64,000 nucleotides of DNA, from NCBI GenBank assembly GCA_963782045.1, contig CAWAIR010000036.1, forward strand, positions 37,167 to 101,166. The letters run 5' to 3'. Origin of the DNA: CAVSRC01 sp963782045. GTDB taxonomy: Bacteria > Pseudomonadota > Alphaproteobacteria > Rhizobiales > Kaistiaceae. This document shows positions 27,463 to 35,948 of the stretch, one piece after another (within the stretch, counting starts at the first letter, position 1; every line of letters begins with the position of its first letter). The notes beneath the pieces were generated by a model. It was not told the DNA's origin. It ran no database searches and saw nothing but the letters and a program-made list of their open reading frames with translations. A program made the translations under genes and the position numbers.

Positions 27463-29025
27463 ATGCCCACACAACCCAAAAAGACACCCGCGACGTCGCG
27501 CAGCGCGCGCGCCTCCGGGGCGGCCCCGGCCGCCACCACCATCGATTTTGCGCCGCTCGAGGCGTGGTTCATCACCGGCAGCCAGCACCTCTATGGAGCG
27601 GAGACGCTGGCCAAGGTCGAAACGCAGGCCCGCCAGGTCCAGGCCGGCCTCAGCGAGGCCGGCCTGCCGATCCGGCTTGTCTTCAAGCCGATCGTCACGA
27701 CGCCGGACGAGATCAGGAACACGCTGATCGAGGCCAGTGCCGCGCCGAACTGCATCGGCGTGGTGGTGTGGATGCACACCTTCAGCCCCGCCAAGATGTG
27801 GATCGGCGGGCTGACCCGGCTGACCAAGCCGCTGTGCCACCTGCACACCCAGTTCGGTCGCGACATTCCCTGGTCGACGATCGACATGGATTTCATGAAC
27901 CTCAACCAGTCGGCGCACGGCGACCGCGAATTCGGCCACATCTGCGCCCGGCTGCGCATCCCCCGCAAGGTGATCGTCGGCCACTGGAAGGAAAAGGGCG
28001 TCGCCGCCTCGATGTCGGTGTGGCTGCGTGCCGCCGCCGGCTGGCATGAGCTGCAGCACCTCAAGCTTGCCCGTCTCGGCGACAATATGCGTCAGGTGGC
28101 GGTGACCGAGGGCGACAAGGTCGAGGCCGAGATCAGGTTCGGCATGTCGGTCAACGGATTCGGCCTGGGCGACCTGGTCAGGTTCCAGGATCAGGTCACC
28201 GACGCCGCCATCGACCGGCTCTGCGCCGAATACGACGATAGCTACACCATGATGCCGGTACTGCGGCAGAACGGCGCGCGCCGGCAGTCGCTGCGCGATG
28301 CGGCCCGCATCGAGCTGGCGCTCCGCGCCTTCCTCGCCGACGGCGGCTTCTTGGCCTTCACCGACACCTTCGAGAATTTGACTGGCCTCAAGCAGCTCCC
28401 CGGCATCGGCCCGCAGCGGCTGATGGCCGAAGGCTATGGTTTCGGCGCCGAGGGCGACTGGAAGCACTCGGCCCTGGTGCGTGCGATGAAGGTGATGGCG
28501 CACGGCCTCAAGGGCGGCACCAGCTTCATGGAGGACTACACCTACCACTTCGATCCCGCCGGCCCGGCCGTGCTCGGCGCCCACATGCTCGAGATTTGCC
28601 CGTCGATCGCCAAGGGCAAGCCGTCATGCGAGGTCCATCCGCTGGGCATCGGCGGCAAGGAGGACCCGGTCCGCCTGGTCTTCGATTCGCAGACCGGCGA
28701 CGCCCTCAACGCCACCATCGTCGACCTGGGCAACCGTTTCCGCCTGGTGGTCAACACGGTCAAGGCCGTACCGCCGCCGCAGAAGCTGCCCAAGCTGCCG
28801 GTCGCCCGCGTGCTGTGGCGACCGGAGCCCAGCCTCGCGGTTGGCGCGGCCGCCTGGATCTATGCCGGCGGCGCCCACCACACCGGCTTCTCGCTGGCGC
28901 TGACCCCGGAGTATCTGGAGGACTTCGCCGAAATCGCCGGCATCGAGTACCTGCTGATCGACGGCGAAACCGAGCTTCGCCAGTTCCGCAACGAGATCCG
29001 GCTGAACGATTCCGCCTATGCCTGA
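27463..29025 (+). CDS. araA: L-arabinose isomerase
   Basis: 520 residues from ATG 27463 (529 if ATG 27436 is used). The first 25 or so are an Ala/Thr-rich extension before the family core FITGSQHLYGAETL. Conserved features include GVVVWMHTFSPAKMW, LHTQFGRDIPWSTIDMDFMN, TFMEDYTYHF-like TSFMEDYTYHFDP with the active-site Glu, GAHMLEICPSI, and the late AGGAHHTGFS histidines. It isomerises L-arabinose to L-ribulose and binds Mn. Upstream CAGGAAACC favours 27463 over 27436. It is divergent from araD and 183 bases upstream of the YtfQ-like gene, with operator motifs in that gap. Confidence 0.96.
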   Translation: MPTQPKKTPATSRSARASGAAPAATTIDFAPLEAWFITGSQHLYGAETLAKVETQARQVQAGLSEAGLPIRLVFKPIVTTPDEIRNTLIEASAAPNCIGVVVWMHTFSPAKMWIGGLTRLTKPLCHLHTQFGRDIPWSTIDMDFMNLNQSAHGDREFGHICARLRIPRKVIVGHWKEKGVAASMSVWLRAAAGWHELQHLKLARLGDNMRQVAVTEGDKVEAEIRFGMSVNGFGLGDLVRFQDQVTDAAIDRLCAEYDDSYTMMPVLRQNGARRQSLRDAARIELALRAFLADGGFLAFTDTFENLTGLKQLPGIGPQRLMAEGYGFGAEGDWKHSALVRAMKVMAHGLKGGTSFMEDYTYHFDPAGPAVLGAHMLEICPSIAKGKPSCEVHPLGIGGKEDPVRLVFDSQTGDALNATIVDLGNRFRLVVNTVKAVPPPQKLPKLPVARVLWRPEPSLAVGAAAWIYAGGAHHTGFSLALTPEYLEDFAEIAGIEYLLIDGETELRQFRNEIRLNDSAYA

Positions 29026-29056
29026 GGTGGAAGGAAGCAGCGGGCGCGTTGCGGCG

Positions 29057-29105
29057 TATTAGTAAGACAAAAGGGTTGTCTGGCTCATTAGTAAGATGAT
29101 ATGAG
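29057..29105. promoter_or_regulatory. Putative operator pair upstream of the YtfQ-like gene
   Basis: ATTAGTAAGA occurs twice as a direct repeat, starting at 29058 and 29087 (29 bases apart). The second copy extends to ATTAGTAAGATGATA, matching 14 of 15 bases of the inverted copy at 19651-19665. Between them is the perfect inverted repeat AGACAA-N5-TTGTCT (29065-29081). It is a likely binding region for the GntR-family regulator encoded at 33793. Confidence 0.6.
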
Positions 29106-29208
29106 AATAGCGGTGGCTGGGTAACGGCGGAGCTGCAGGAGCATCGCCGGGCAGGCCCCCAAGGGGCCGGCCACCGAGATCACGGTCCATAGGAATCGGG
29201 AGGGTTTA

Positions 29209-30138
29209 ATGCAGACTTTTAAATGGGTTGGCGGCGCAGTGGCCGCCACGGCGATGTTGCTTGCGGGGACGTCGGCTTTCGCCGTGACCATCGGCTTTTC
29301 GCAGGTGGGCGACGAGGGCGACTGGCGCCCCGCATTCTCCAAGGACATGCAGGACACGGCCAAGCAGATGGGCATCGACCTGAAGTTCGCCGACGCCCAA
29401 GGCAAGCAGGAAGACCAGTTGAAGGCGGTCCGCGGCTTCATCGCTCAGGGCGTTGACGCCATCCTCATTGCCCCGGTGGTCGTCACCGGCTGGGACCAGG
29501 TCCTCAAGGAAGCCAAGGATGCCAAGATCCCGGTATTCCTGGCTGACCGCGACGTCGACGTTCAGGACAAGTCGCTCTACGTCACCCGCATTTCGGCCGA
29601 CTTCAACCTCGAAGGCAAGATCGCCGGCGCATGGCTGGCCCAGGCCTCCAAGGGCCAGTGCGACATCGTCGAAGAGCAGGGCACCGTCGGTTCGGCTCCC
29701 GCGATCGAGCGCAAGAAGGGCTTCGAAGCCGTCATTTCGCAGTTCCCCGGCATGAAGATCGTCAAGAGCCAGAGCGGCGACTTCACGACCGACGGCGGCA
29801 AGAAGGTCATGGAAGCCTTCATCAAGGCGACCGACAACCTGAAGGGCATCTGCGCGTCGTTTGCTCATAACGACAACATGCAGCTCGGCGCCATTCAGGC
29901 CATGAAGGAAGCCGGCCTCAACCCGGGCAAGGACGTGCTGATGGTTTCGGTCGACTACGTCCCGGCCATGAAGGACGAGCTGGCGAAGGGCGAGGCCAAT
30001 GCCTCGGTCGAGCTGCGCTCGGCGATCGGCAAGTACATCTACCCGGTCATCCTCGACTACCTGAAGGCTCCCAAGGAGCTGGATAAGTGGATCGTCATCC
30101 CGTCGGATCTGCACCACGCGGCGACGCCGCTCGACTAG
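29209..30138 (+). CDS. ytfQ: Galactofuranose/arabinofuranose-type ABC binding protein (YtfQ-like)
   Basis: 309 residues. A signal peptide is evident (VAATAMLLAGTSAFA). The mature start TIGFSQVGDEGDWR is the YtfQ signature (E. coli: VGFSQVGSESGWR), followed by QEDQLKAVRGFIAQGVDAILIAPVV, FLADRDVDVQDKSLYVT and a C-terminal VSVDYVPAMKDELAKGEANASVE. E. coli YtfQ binds furanose forms of galactose and arabinose; related alphaproteobacterial proteins serve arabinose or galactose uptake. A strong ribosome-binding site, GGGAGGG, lies at 29198-29204. A full intrinsic terminator follows the gene, so most transcripts probably end there and the permease genes are expressed at a lower level. Confidence 0.93.
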   Translation: MQTFKWVGGAVAATAMLLAGTSAFAVTIGFSQVGDEGDWRPAFSKDMQDTAKQMGIDLKFADAQGKQEDQLKAVRGFIAQGVDAILIAPVVVTGWDQVLKEAKDAKIPVFLADRDVDVQDKSLYVTRISADFNLEGKIAGAWLAQASKGQCDIVEEQGTVGSAPAIERKKGFEAVISQFPGMKIVKSQSGDFTTDGGKKVMEAFIKATDNLKGICASFAHNDNMQLGAIQAMKEAGLNPGKDVLMVSVDYVPAMKDELAKGEANASVELRSAIGKYIYPVILDYLKAPKELDKWIVIPSDLHHAATPLD

Positions 30139-30166
30139 GTTCGAGCCCCACACAGGTGTGAATGGG

Positions 30167-30209
30167 AAGCGGCGCTTGGCCTTGGACATTGGCGAAGCGC
30201 CGCTTTTTC
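30167..30209 (+). terminator. Intrinsic terminator/attenuator after the YtfQ-like gene
   Basis: An 11-bp perfect stem, AAGCGGCGCTT (30167-30177) and its complement (30195-30205), has a 17-base loop and is followed by TTTTTC. It lies between the binding-protein gene and the ATPase gene of the same importer, so partial read-through is expected. Confidence 0.82.
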
Positions 30210-30258
30210 TTGGCGGGGTGTGCTAGGTTGACAGGCACAACTGAGCGGGACGGCCAGC

Positions 30259-31764
30259 GTGACTGAGAATGGCATTGCGCGGGTGGAGATGCTCGGCATC
30301 TCCAAGACTTTCCCGGGTGTGCGGGCCCTCGAGAAGGTCGACCTGAGGCTGAACGCCGGCGAAGTTCATGCGCTCCTCGGCGAGAACGGCGCCGGCAAAT
30401 CGACCCTCATCAAGGTCCTCACGGGCGCGCTCATTGCCGACGACGGCGAGATTCGTCTCGACGGCAAGCCGGTTCACATCCGCACCACCGCCGACGCCCA
30501 GGCGCTGGGCATCAGCACCGTCTATCAGGAAGTCAACCTGATCCCGACCATGACGGTCACCAAGAACCTGACGCTTGAGCGCCAGGTACGCCGACGCGGC
30601 GTCATTTCCTGGCGCAAGTCGCGCGACATGGCCCGCCAGCGCCTGCAGCGCCTCAATCTCGACATCGATGTCGAGCGGCCTCTCGGCTCCTATTCGGTGG
30701 CCATCCAGCAGCTCATCGCCATTGCCCGGGCGCTCGAGGAGAACACGCGCGTGCTGGTGCTCGACGAGCCCACCGCCAGCCTCGACGCGACCGAGACCAA
30801 GCTGCTTTTCCAGATCGTCCGCGACCTCAAGTCGCAAGGCATCGCCATCGCCTTCATCACCCACTTCATCGACCAGGTTTACGAAATTTCCGACCGCATT
30901 TCGGTGTTGCGCAACGGCCGTCTGGTCGGCGAGGCGCTGACCGCCGAGCTGCCCCAGGTGAAGCTGATCTCGATGATGATCGGCCGCGAGCTCGAGCAGG
31001 TCGAGAAGCGCATGGCCGGCCCCGCCGGGCAAGCCACGGCCGAACCGATCCTGGTGGCCGAGGGCCTCGGCCGCAAGCGCACGATGGAGCCATTCGATCT
31101 CGCCTTGCGTCCCGGCGAAGTCGTCGGGCTGGCCGGACTTCTGGGGTCCGGCCGCACGGAGACCGCCAAGCTGATGTTCGGCGCGATCCGTCCGGATTCG
31201 GGCCAGCTCAAGGTGCGCGGCACGACCGTCACCCACAACTCGACGCGCCAGGCGCTGCACAACGGCATCGCCTTCTGCCCGGAGGACCGCAAGGCCGAGG
31301 GCCTGGTCGGCGAGCTCAGCGTGCGCGAGAACATCATGCTCGGCCTTCAGCTCAAGCGCGGCTGGTTCAACCTGCTGTCCCAGGACCAGCAGAAGAAGCT
31401 TGCCGAGGAGATGATCCGCGCGCTCAACATCGCCACGCCCGATGCCGAGAAGCCGGTCAACCAGCTCTCCGGCGGCAACCAGCAGAAGGTCGTGCTGGCG
31501 CGTTCGCTGACGTCGCAACCGGCGATCCTGATCCTCGACGAGCCGACGCGCGGCATCGACGTCGGCGCCCACGCCGAGATCGTCGCGCTCATTCGCCGCC
31601 TCTGCGGCGATGGCCTAGCCCTGCTGGTCGCTTCCTCCGAATTCGACGAGCTGGTTGCCGTCAGCGACCGTGTCGCGGTCCTCCGCGACCGCAAGAAGGT
31701 CGGCGAGATGGTCGGCGACGACATCACCCGCGAGAACATCATTCACACGATTGCAGCCGGATGA
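30259..31764 (+). CDS. ytfR: Sugar ABC transporter ATP-binding protein, two-domain (YtfR-like)
   Basis: 501 residues from a GTG start, with two fused nucleotide-binding domains. Domain 1 has Walker A GENGAGKST near residue 41, a degenerate signature YSVAIQQ, and Walker B VLVLDEPTASLD. Domain 2 has a degenerate Walker A GLLGSGRTE, a full signature LSGGNQQK, and LILDEPTRGIDVGA. This asymmetry is standard for the RbsA/AraG/YtfR class. It drives uptake with the two permeases downstream. The stop overlaps the next ATG (31761-31764). Confidence 0.95.
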   Translation: MTENGIARVEMLGISKTFPGVRALEKVDLRLNAGEVHALLGENGAGKSTLIKVLTGALIADDGEIRLDGKPVHIRTTADAQALGISTVYQEVNLIPTMTVTKNLTLERQVRRRGVISWRKSRDMARQRLQRLNLDIDVERPLGSYSVAIQQLIAIARALEENTRVLVLDEPTASLDATETKLLFQIVRDLKSQGIAIAFITHFIDQVYEISDRISVLRNGRLVGEALTAELPQVKLISMMIGRELEQVEKRMAGPAGQATAEPILVAEGLGRKRTMEPFDLALRPGEVVGLAGLLGSGRTETAKLMFGAIRPDSGQLKVRGTTVTHNSTRQALHNGIAFCPEDRKAEGLVGELSVRENIMLGLQLKRGWFNLLSQDQQKKLAEEMIRALNIATPDAEKPVNQLSGGNQQKVVLARSLTSQPAILILDEPTRGIDVGAHAEIVALIRRLCGDGLALLVASSEFDELVAVSDRVAVLRDRKKVGEMVGDDITRENIIHTIAAG

Positions 31765-32817
31765 GCACGCATCAATCCACTGCCGTTGCAGAGACAAGGA
31801 CCTTTGGCGAGCGCCTGCGCGCCATCCTCGCTCACCGCGCCGTCTGGCCACTGGCGGCGCTGGCGGTGATCCTCATCATCGACGGCATCATCGCGCCCAA
31901 CTTCTTCTCGATCCGTATCGTCCAGGGGCGCCTGTTCGGCAGCCTCATCGACATCGTCTATCGCGGCATGCCGCCGGCAATGCTCGCCCTCGGCATGGCG
32001 GTGGTGATCGGCACCAAGGGTATCGATCTGTCCGTCGGCTCGATCATCGCGGTGGTCGGTGCCACCATCGCCTGGCGCATGCATGAAGGCGATCCGCACG
32101 TCGTCATCCTGCTGATTGCGCTTGCCGTCGGCCTGCTGTGCGGCCTGTGGAACGGCTTCCTGGTCGCCATCCTCGACATCCAGCCGATCATCGCGACTCT
32201 GATCCTCATGGTCTCCGGCCGCGGCATCGGCTTGATGATCAACCTCATCTATGGCGGCACCAATCCGAGCTTTGAAAGCCCACTGTTGCAGGGCCTCAGC
32301 GTCGGCAGCATCGGCCTCATCCCGACCCGTCTCTATGTCGGCGTGGTGGTCTTCATCCTGCTTTGGCTGCTGATCCGTCGAACGGCTCTCGGCCTGTTCC
32401 TCGAGTTCGGTCGGCGCCAATTCCGCCGCGGCCGACCTTGCCGGGATCAATGCGCGACTGGTCAAATACAGCGCCTACCTGATCTCGGGCCTGTTGTCGG
32501 GTGTGGCGGGCATCATCATGACGGCCGACACCCACACTTCGGACCCGGTCAGCGTCGCGCTGTTCAGCGAGCTGGATGCCATCCTCGCGGTGGTCATCGG
32601 CGGCGGCTCGCTGGCAGGCGGCCGCATCTATCTCGGCATGACGCTGATCGGCGTTCTCATCATCCAGGCGCTGACCACCTCGATCCTGATGAGTGGCCTG
32701 CCGCCCGAATACAACCTGCTGGTCAAGGCGGTCGTCGTGCTGTTCGTGCTGCTCCTGCAGTCGAACAACTTCCGCGCCGCCGTGGTTCTGCTATTCCGCC
32801 GGAGGAAAGCATCATGA
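31761..32817 (+). CDS. ytfT: Sugar ABC transporter permease (YtfT-like; one frame break)
   Basis: About 351 residues after repair. It is a BPD_transp_2 permease with about 9 hydrophobic segments. Key features are RGMPPAMLALGMAVVIGTKGIDLSVGSI (GIDLS box), NGFLVAILDIQPIIATLILM, and after the break AADLAGINARLVKYSAYLISG and the GGGSLAGGRIYLGMTLIGVL loop. The frame breaks at TT 32406-32407: removing one T restores LFLESVGANSAAADLAG. It pairs with the YjfF-like permease to form a heterodimeric channel, as in E. coli YtfT-YjfF. It overlaps ytfR at its start and yjfF at its end, both as ATGA. Confidence 0.9.
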
Positions 32818-33776
32818 GGGAGCGCTACCTGCCGCTGACCGCGACGATCATTGTCTTCGCGGCGCTGTTCATCACCGGCGGCCTCCTCTACAAGAATTTC
32901 TTCTCGACCCTGGTGCTCGGTCACATCCTCGCCGACAACGCCTTCATCATCACCGCGGCGATCGGCACCACCTTCGTCATCATCTCCGGCGGCATCGATC
33001 TGTCGATCGGCTCGATGATCGGCTTCGTCGGCGTGTGCATGGGGAGCTTGGACGTCGCCGGCTGGCACCCGCTTGCCTCCGCCGCGCTGATGCTTGGCTT
33101 CGGCATCATGTTCGGCGCCTTCCTCGGCTTCATCATCGATTTCTGCGAGATTCAGCCGTTCATCATCACGCTTGCCGGCCTGTTCATGCTGCGCGGCGCC
33201 TGCTTCATGGTAACGCTGGATTCCATCCCCATCCGCCATCCCTTCGTCGCCGCTTTCGCCGGCGCCAACATCCCCCTGCCCGGCCGCGGTTTCCTGGCCA
33301 GTTCCGCCATCGTCATGCTCGTGGTCTGGGTGGCGGCCATCGTCATCGCCCATTTCACCCGCTTCGGCACCAACGTCTACGCCATCGGCGGCGACCGCAC
33401 CTCGGCGATCCTCATGGGTGTGCCGATCCGCAGGACCACCATGATGATCTACGCGCTCGGCGGCTTCTACAGCGCGCTCGGCGGCGTCATCTACGCGCTC
33501 TACACCTCCTCCGGCTATCCGCTGGCGGGCACCGGCGGCGAGCTCAATGCCATCGCCGCCGTCGTGCTCGGCGGCACCCTCCTGACCGGCGGTGTCGGAA
33601 TGGTCGCCGGCACCCTTTTCGGTGGCATGATCCTCGGCCTGATCGCCACGCTGATCATCTTCAACGGTTCGCTCAACGGCGCCTGGATCATGATCACCAG
33701 CGGCGTTCTGCTGTTCCTGTTCATCGTGATGCAGCGTTCGCTCGTCGGCTCCTTCAGCTTGCGACGCGCGACGTAA
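32814..33776 (+). CDS. yjfF: Sugar ABC transporter permease (YjfF-like)
   Basis: 320 residues with about 9-10 membrane segments. Family features are TTFVIISGGIDLSIGSMIGFV, FCEIQPFIITLAGLFMLRG (YjfF-specific phrase style), DSIPIRHPF, and AVVLGGTLLTGGVGMVAGTLFG. It is the second permease of the YtfQRT-YjfF importer and starts inside the ytfT stop codon (ATGA at 32814-32817), with GGAGG at 32801-32805 ahead of it. The GntR regulator gene begins 16 bases after its stop, so regulator and transporter are probably co-transcribed. Confidence 0.93.
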   Translation: MRERYLPLTATIIVFAALFITGGLLYKNFFSTLVLGHILADNAFIITAAIGTTFVIISGGIDLSIGSMIGFVGVCMGSLDVAGWHPLASAALMLGFGIMFGAFLGFIIDFCEIQPFIITLAGLFMLRGACFMVTLDSIPIRHPFVAAFAGANIPLPGRGFLASSAIVMLVVWVAAIVIAHFTRFGTNVYAIGGDRTSAILMGVPIRRTTMMIYALGGFYSALGGVIYALYTSSGYPLAGTGGELNAIAAVVLGGTLLTGGVGMVAGTLFGGMILGLIATLIIFNGSLNGAWIMITSGVLLFLFIVMQRSLVGSFSLRRAT

Positions 33777-33792
33777 TATCCTAGGAGGCGCC

Positions 33793-34680
33793 ATGCCGCA
33801 GTCGAGCCGTGCCCGCCTCATCTCGAAAGTGAAGCCCTTGCGGGCCGAAACGCCCTCCGAGCGCGGTGGCGGCGACGGCTTCGTCGAGCGCAACGTCTAC
33901 GCCTATATCGCCCACAAGCTTGGCTGCGAGATCGTCGCCGGGGTCTTCCCGCAGGGCTCGCTGCTGCCCAACGAGGCCGAGATGCGCGCCCGCTTCGCGG
34001 TGTCGCGCACGGCGCTGCGCGAGGCGTACAGCGTGCTGGCCGCCAAGGGGCTGATCCTGCCGCGACCCAAGATCGGCACCCGCGTCCGTCAAAAGAGCGA
34101 CTGGAACATGCTCGACCCCGAGGTGCTCACCTGGCACCTGGAGGCCGTTCCCAACGAGGAATTCATCTCCGAGCTCTACACGCTGCGCGACATGATCGAA
34201 CCTGCCGCGGCGGCGCTCGCCGCGGCAGAGCGCTCCGAGGCCACCATCGAGCAGATCGAAACGGCCTTCGCCGAAATGGTGCGCTGCAAGGACGGCGAAG
34301 GCGACCTCATCGCGGCCGATCTGCGTTTCCATCTCGGCATCCTCAACGCCACCGGCAACCACTTCCTCGGCGCCTTCGGCAGCCTCATCTACGCAGCGTT
34401 GTTCTCGACCTTCAGGCTGAGCTGGGAGGGCGCGGCCCGCATCCGCGACGAGCGGCTCGATCAGCACGGCGCCCTCATCGAGGCGATCCGCGAGCGGAAC
34501 CCGGAGGCGGCCCACGAGCGCATGCGCGCGCTCATCACCGATTCGCTCGGCGACGTGCGAGAGTTCCTCCGCCAGCGCGACGAGCGCGCCGGCCGTTCGC
34601 CGCCAGCCGCCCCGGTCCGCGAAGCGGCGGGTGCCGGCGGGCGGGCGGAGAAATCCGGCCGACACCCCGGCTCGGCCTGA
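33793..34680 (+). CDS. GntR-family (FadR/FCD) transcription regulator of the sugar locus
   Basis: 295 residues. The N-terminal winged helix-turn-helix spans about residues 32-98 (SLLPNEAEMRARFAVSR, LREAYSVLAAKGLILPRP, KIGTRVR). The C-terminal FCD ligand-binding domain includes LYTLRDMIEPAAAALAA, DLRFHLGILNATGNH and a late DQHGALIEAI. The acidic/His positions suit a metal-assisted sugar-acid or sugar-phosphate ligand. A disordered Pro/Arg/Gly tail follows. The ribosome-binding site TAGGAGG lies at 33781-33787. Its position at the end of the importer operon suggests control of the whole ara/gal locus through the motifs at 19651, 27397 and 29058-29101; the ligand is unknown. Confidence 0.88.
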   Translation: MPQSSRARLISKVKPLRAETPSERGGGDGFVERNVYAYIAHKLGCEIVAGVFPQGSLLPNEAEMRARFAVSRTALREAYSVLAAKGLILPRPKIGTRVRQKSDWNMLDPEVLTWHLEAVPNEEFISELYTLRDMIEPAAAALAAAERSEATIEQIETAFAEMVRCKDGEGDLIAADLRFHLGILNATGNHFLGAFGSLIYAALFSTFRLSWEGAARIRDERLDQHGALIEAIRERNPEAAHERMRALITDSLGDVREFLRQRDERAGRSPPAAPVREAAGAGGRAEKSGRHPGSA

Positions 34681-34717
34681 CCCGGAACCGCTTGGCCCGG
34701 TTTTCGGGCTGCGCCCT

Positions 34718-35791
34718 TCACTGCACCTTGCCGCGCGCCGCCACCGGGTAGACCGTCTCCACCTGGCCCTTGCGCACACCGTAGACGCGGTCGGTCAGGT
34801 TGGTCACCACGCAGACATGGTTGGGGATGACGCGGACTCGCTCGCCGATCTTGGGCGCCGTGGCGCCGGGCGACACGTGGACCTGGCCATGCTCCTCGCT
34901 GAGCGCCCGGATCTGCCAGTCCGGGTGCTCGGCGATGCGGCCGTAGTTCGTCAGGCCGAAGAGATCGGAGGACAGGCTCTTCGACCCGGCATCGATGATG
35001 CAGCGATCCGGCGCGGCATGCGAGACGACGTGGGCGTGGATGGTGAGCGCGCAATCCTCGAAGGTGCCGAGGCCGGAGGCTTCGACCTGCGAGCGGTCGC
35101 TGTAGATGTAGGTGCCCGGCCGGTGCTCGGTCGCCGCCGTCACCTCGTGGGCGCGATAGAGGTCGGGCGTGCCGCCGTTGCTGACGATCCCGACGTCGAG
35201 CCCGGCGCGGACGCAGAGGTCCACCGCCTCGGCCAGCCACGCCTGCACCGCCGCCGTGCCGCCGCGCGGCGGATAGGTCATCAACCCGCGGAAGCCGAGG
35301 CCGGGCGACCGTTCGATGGTCTGGGCAAGCTTGAGCGCGGCGGCCGGCGTCGTCACCCCGCAGCGGAGCGCCCCGGTGTCGCATTCGACCAGCACCGGCA
35401 GGATCACCCCGGCATGGGACATGGTCGCCGACAGCCCATCCACCACCTCGGCCGAATCGGCCACCACCTTGATGTCGGCGCGGCGGGCCAGCCCCACCAG
35501 CCGGTCGAGCTTGGCCTGGCCGAGGATGTTGTAGGTGAGCAGGATGTCGCCGATGCCGGCATCGACCATCACCTCGGCCTCGCCGAGCTTCTGGCAGTTG
35601 ATCCCCTTCGCCCCGAGCTTCAGTTGCAGGTGGGCGAATTCGGGGATCTTGTGGGTCTTGATGTGCGGCCTCAGCGCCAACCCGTGGCCGTCGAGGTAGC
35701 TCTGGCAGCGCTTGAGGTTGGCCTCCATAACGTCGAGGTCGACCACAACCGATGGGGTATCGAGATCCTCGACCGATATTCCGTTCATCAT
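34718..35791 (-). CDS. D-threonine-aldolase/DSD1-family PLP enzyme
   Basis: 357 residues. It has an alanine-racemase-like N-terminal barrel with the PLP lysine in RPHIKTHK near residue 45, then ADSAEVVDGL, VLVECDTGALRCGV, GIVSNGGTPDLY and GTYIYSD. The C-terminal IPNHVCVVTNL carries the His-x-Cys metal site of D-threonine aldolase and D-serine dehydratase. It cleaves or dehydrates a beta-hydroxy D-amino acid; the exact substrate cannot be told from sequence. ATGs at 35791 and 35788 are both possible. It is convergent with the GntR gene and divergent from the dehydrogenase at 35949. Confidence 0.88.
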   Translation of the reverse strand: MMNGISVEDLDTPSVVVDLDVMEANLKRCQSYLDGHGLALRPHIKTHKIPEFAHLQLKLGAKGINCQKLGEAEVMVDAGIGDILLTYNILGQAKLDRLVGLARRADIKVVADSAEVVDGLSATMSHAGVILPVLVECDTGALRCGVTTPAAALKLAQTIERSPGLGFRGLMTYPPRGGTAAVQAWLAEAVDLCVRAGLDVGIVSNGGTPDLYRAHEVTAATEHRPGTYIYSDRSQVEASGLGTFEDCALTIHAHVVSHAAPDRCIIDAGSKSLSSDLFGLTNYGRIAEHPDWQIRALSEEHGQVHVSPGATAPKIGERVRVIPNHVCVVTNLTDRVYGVRKGQVETVYPVAARGKVQ

Positions 35792-35948
35792 CCCTGCTCC
35801 CGCCGCTGCCGATTTTCGCGCCTTGTCATATCGCCGCCATGGCGGCCGCCGCAATCGGCGCCGGGGGCCGGGGTCGCCGCCATTTGCCTTTCCTTGGCAT
35901 TTCGTGCCCTACCTCTCGCCGGAGAATTCAAGCGGAACCTTTGCCCCT

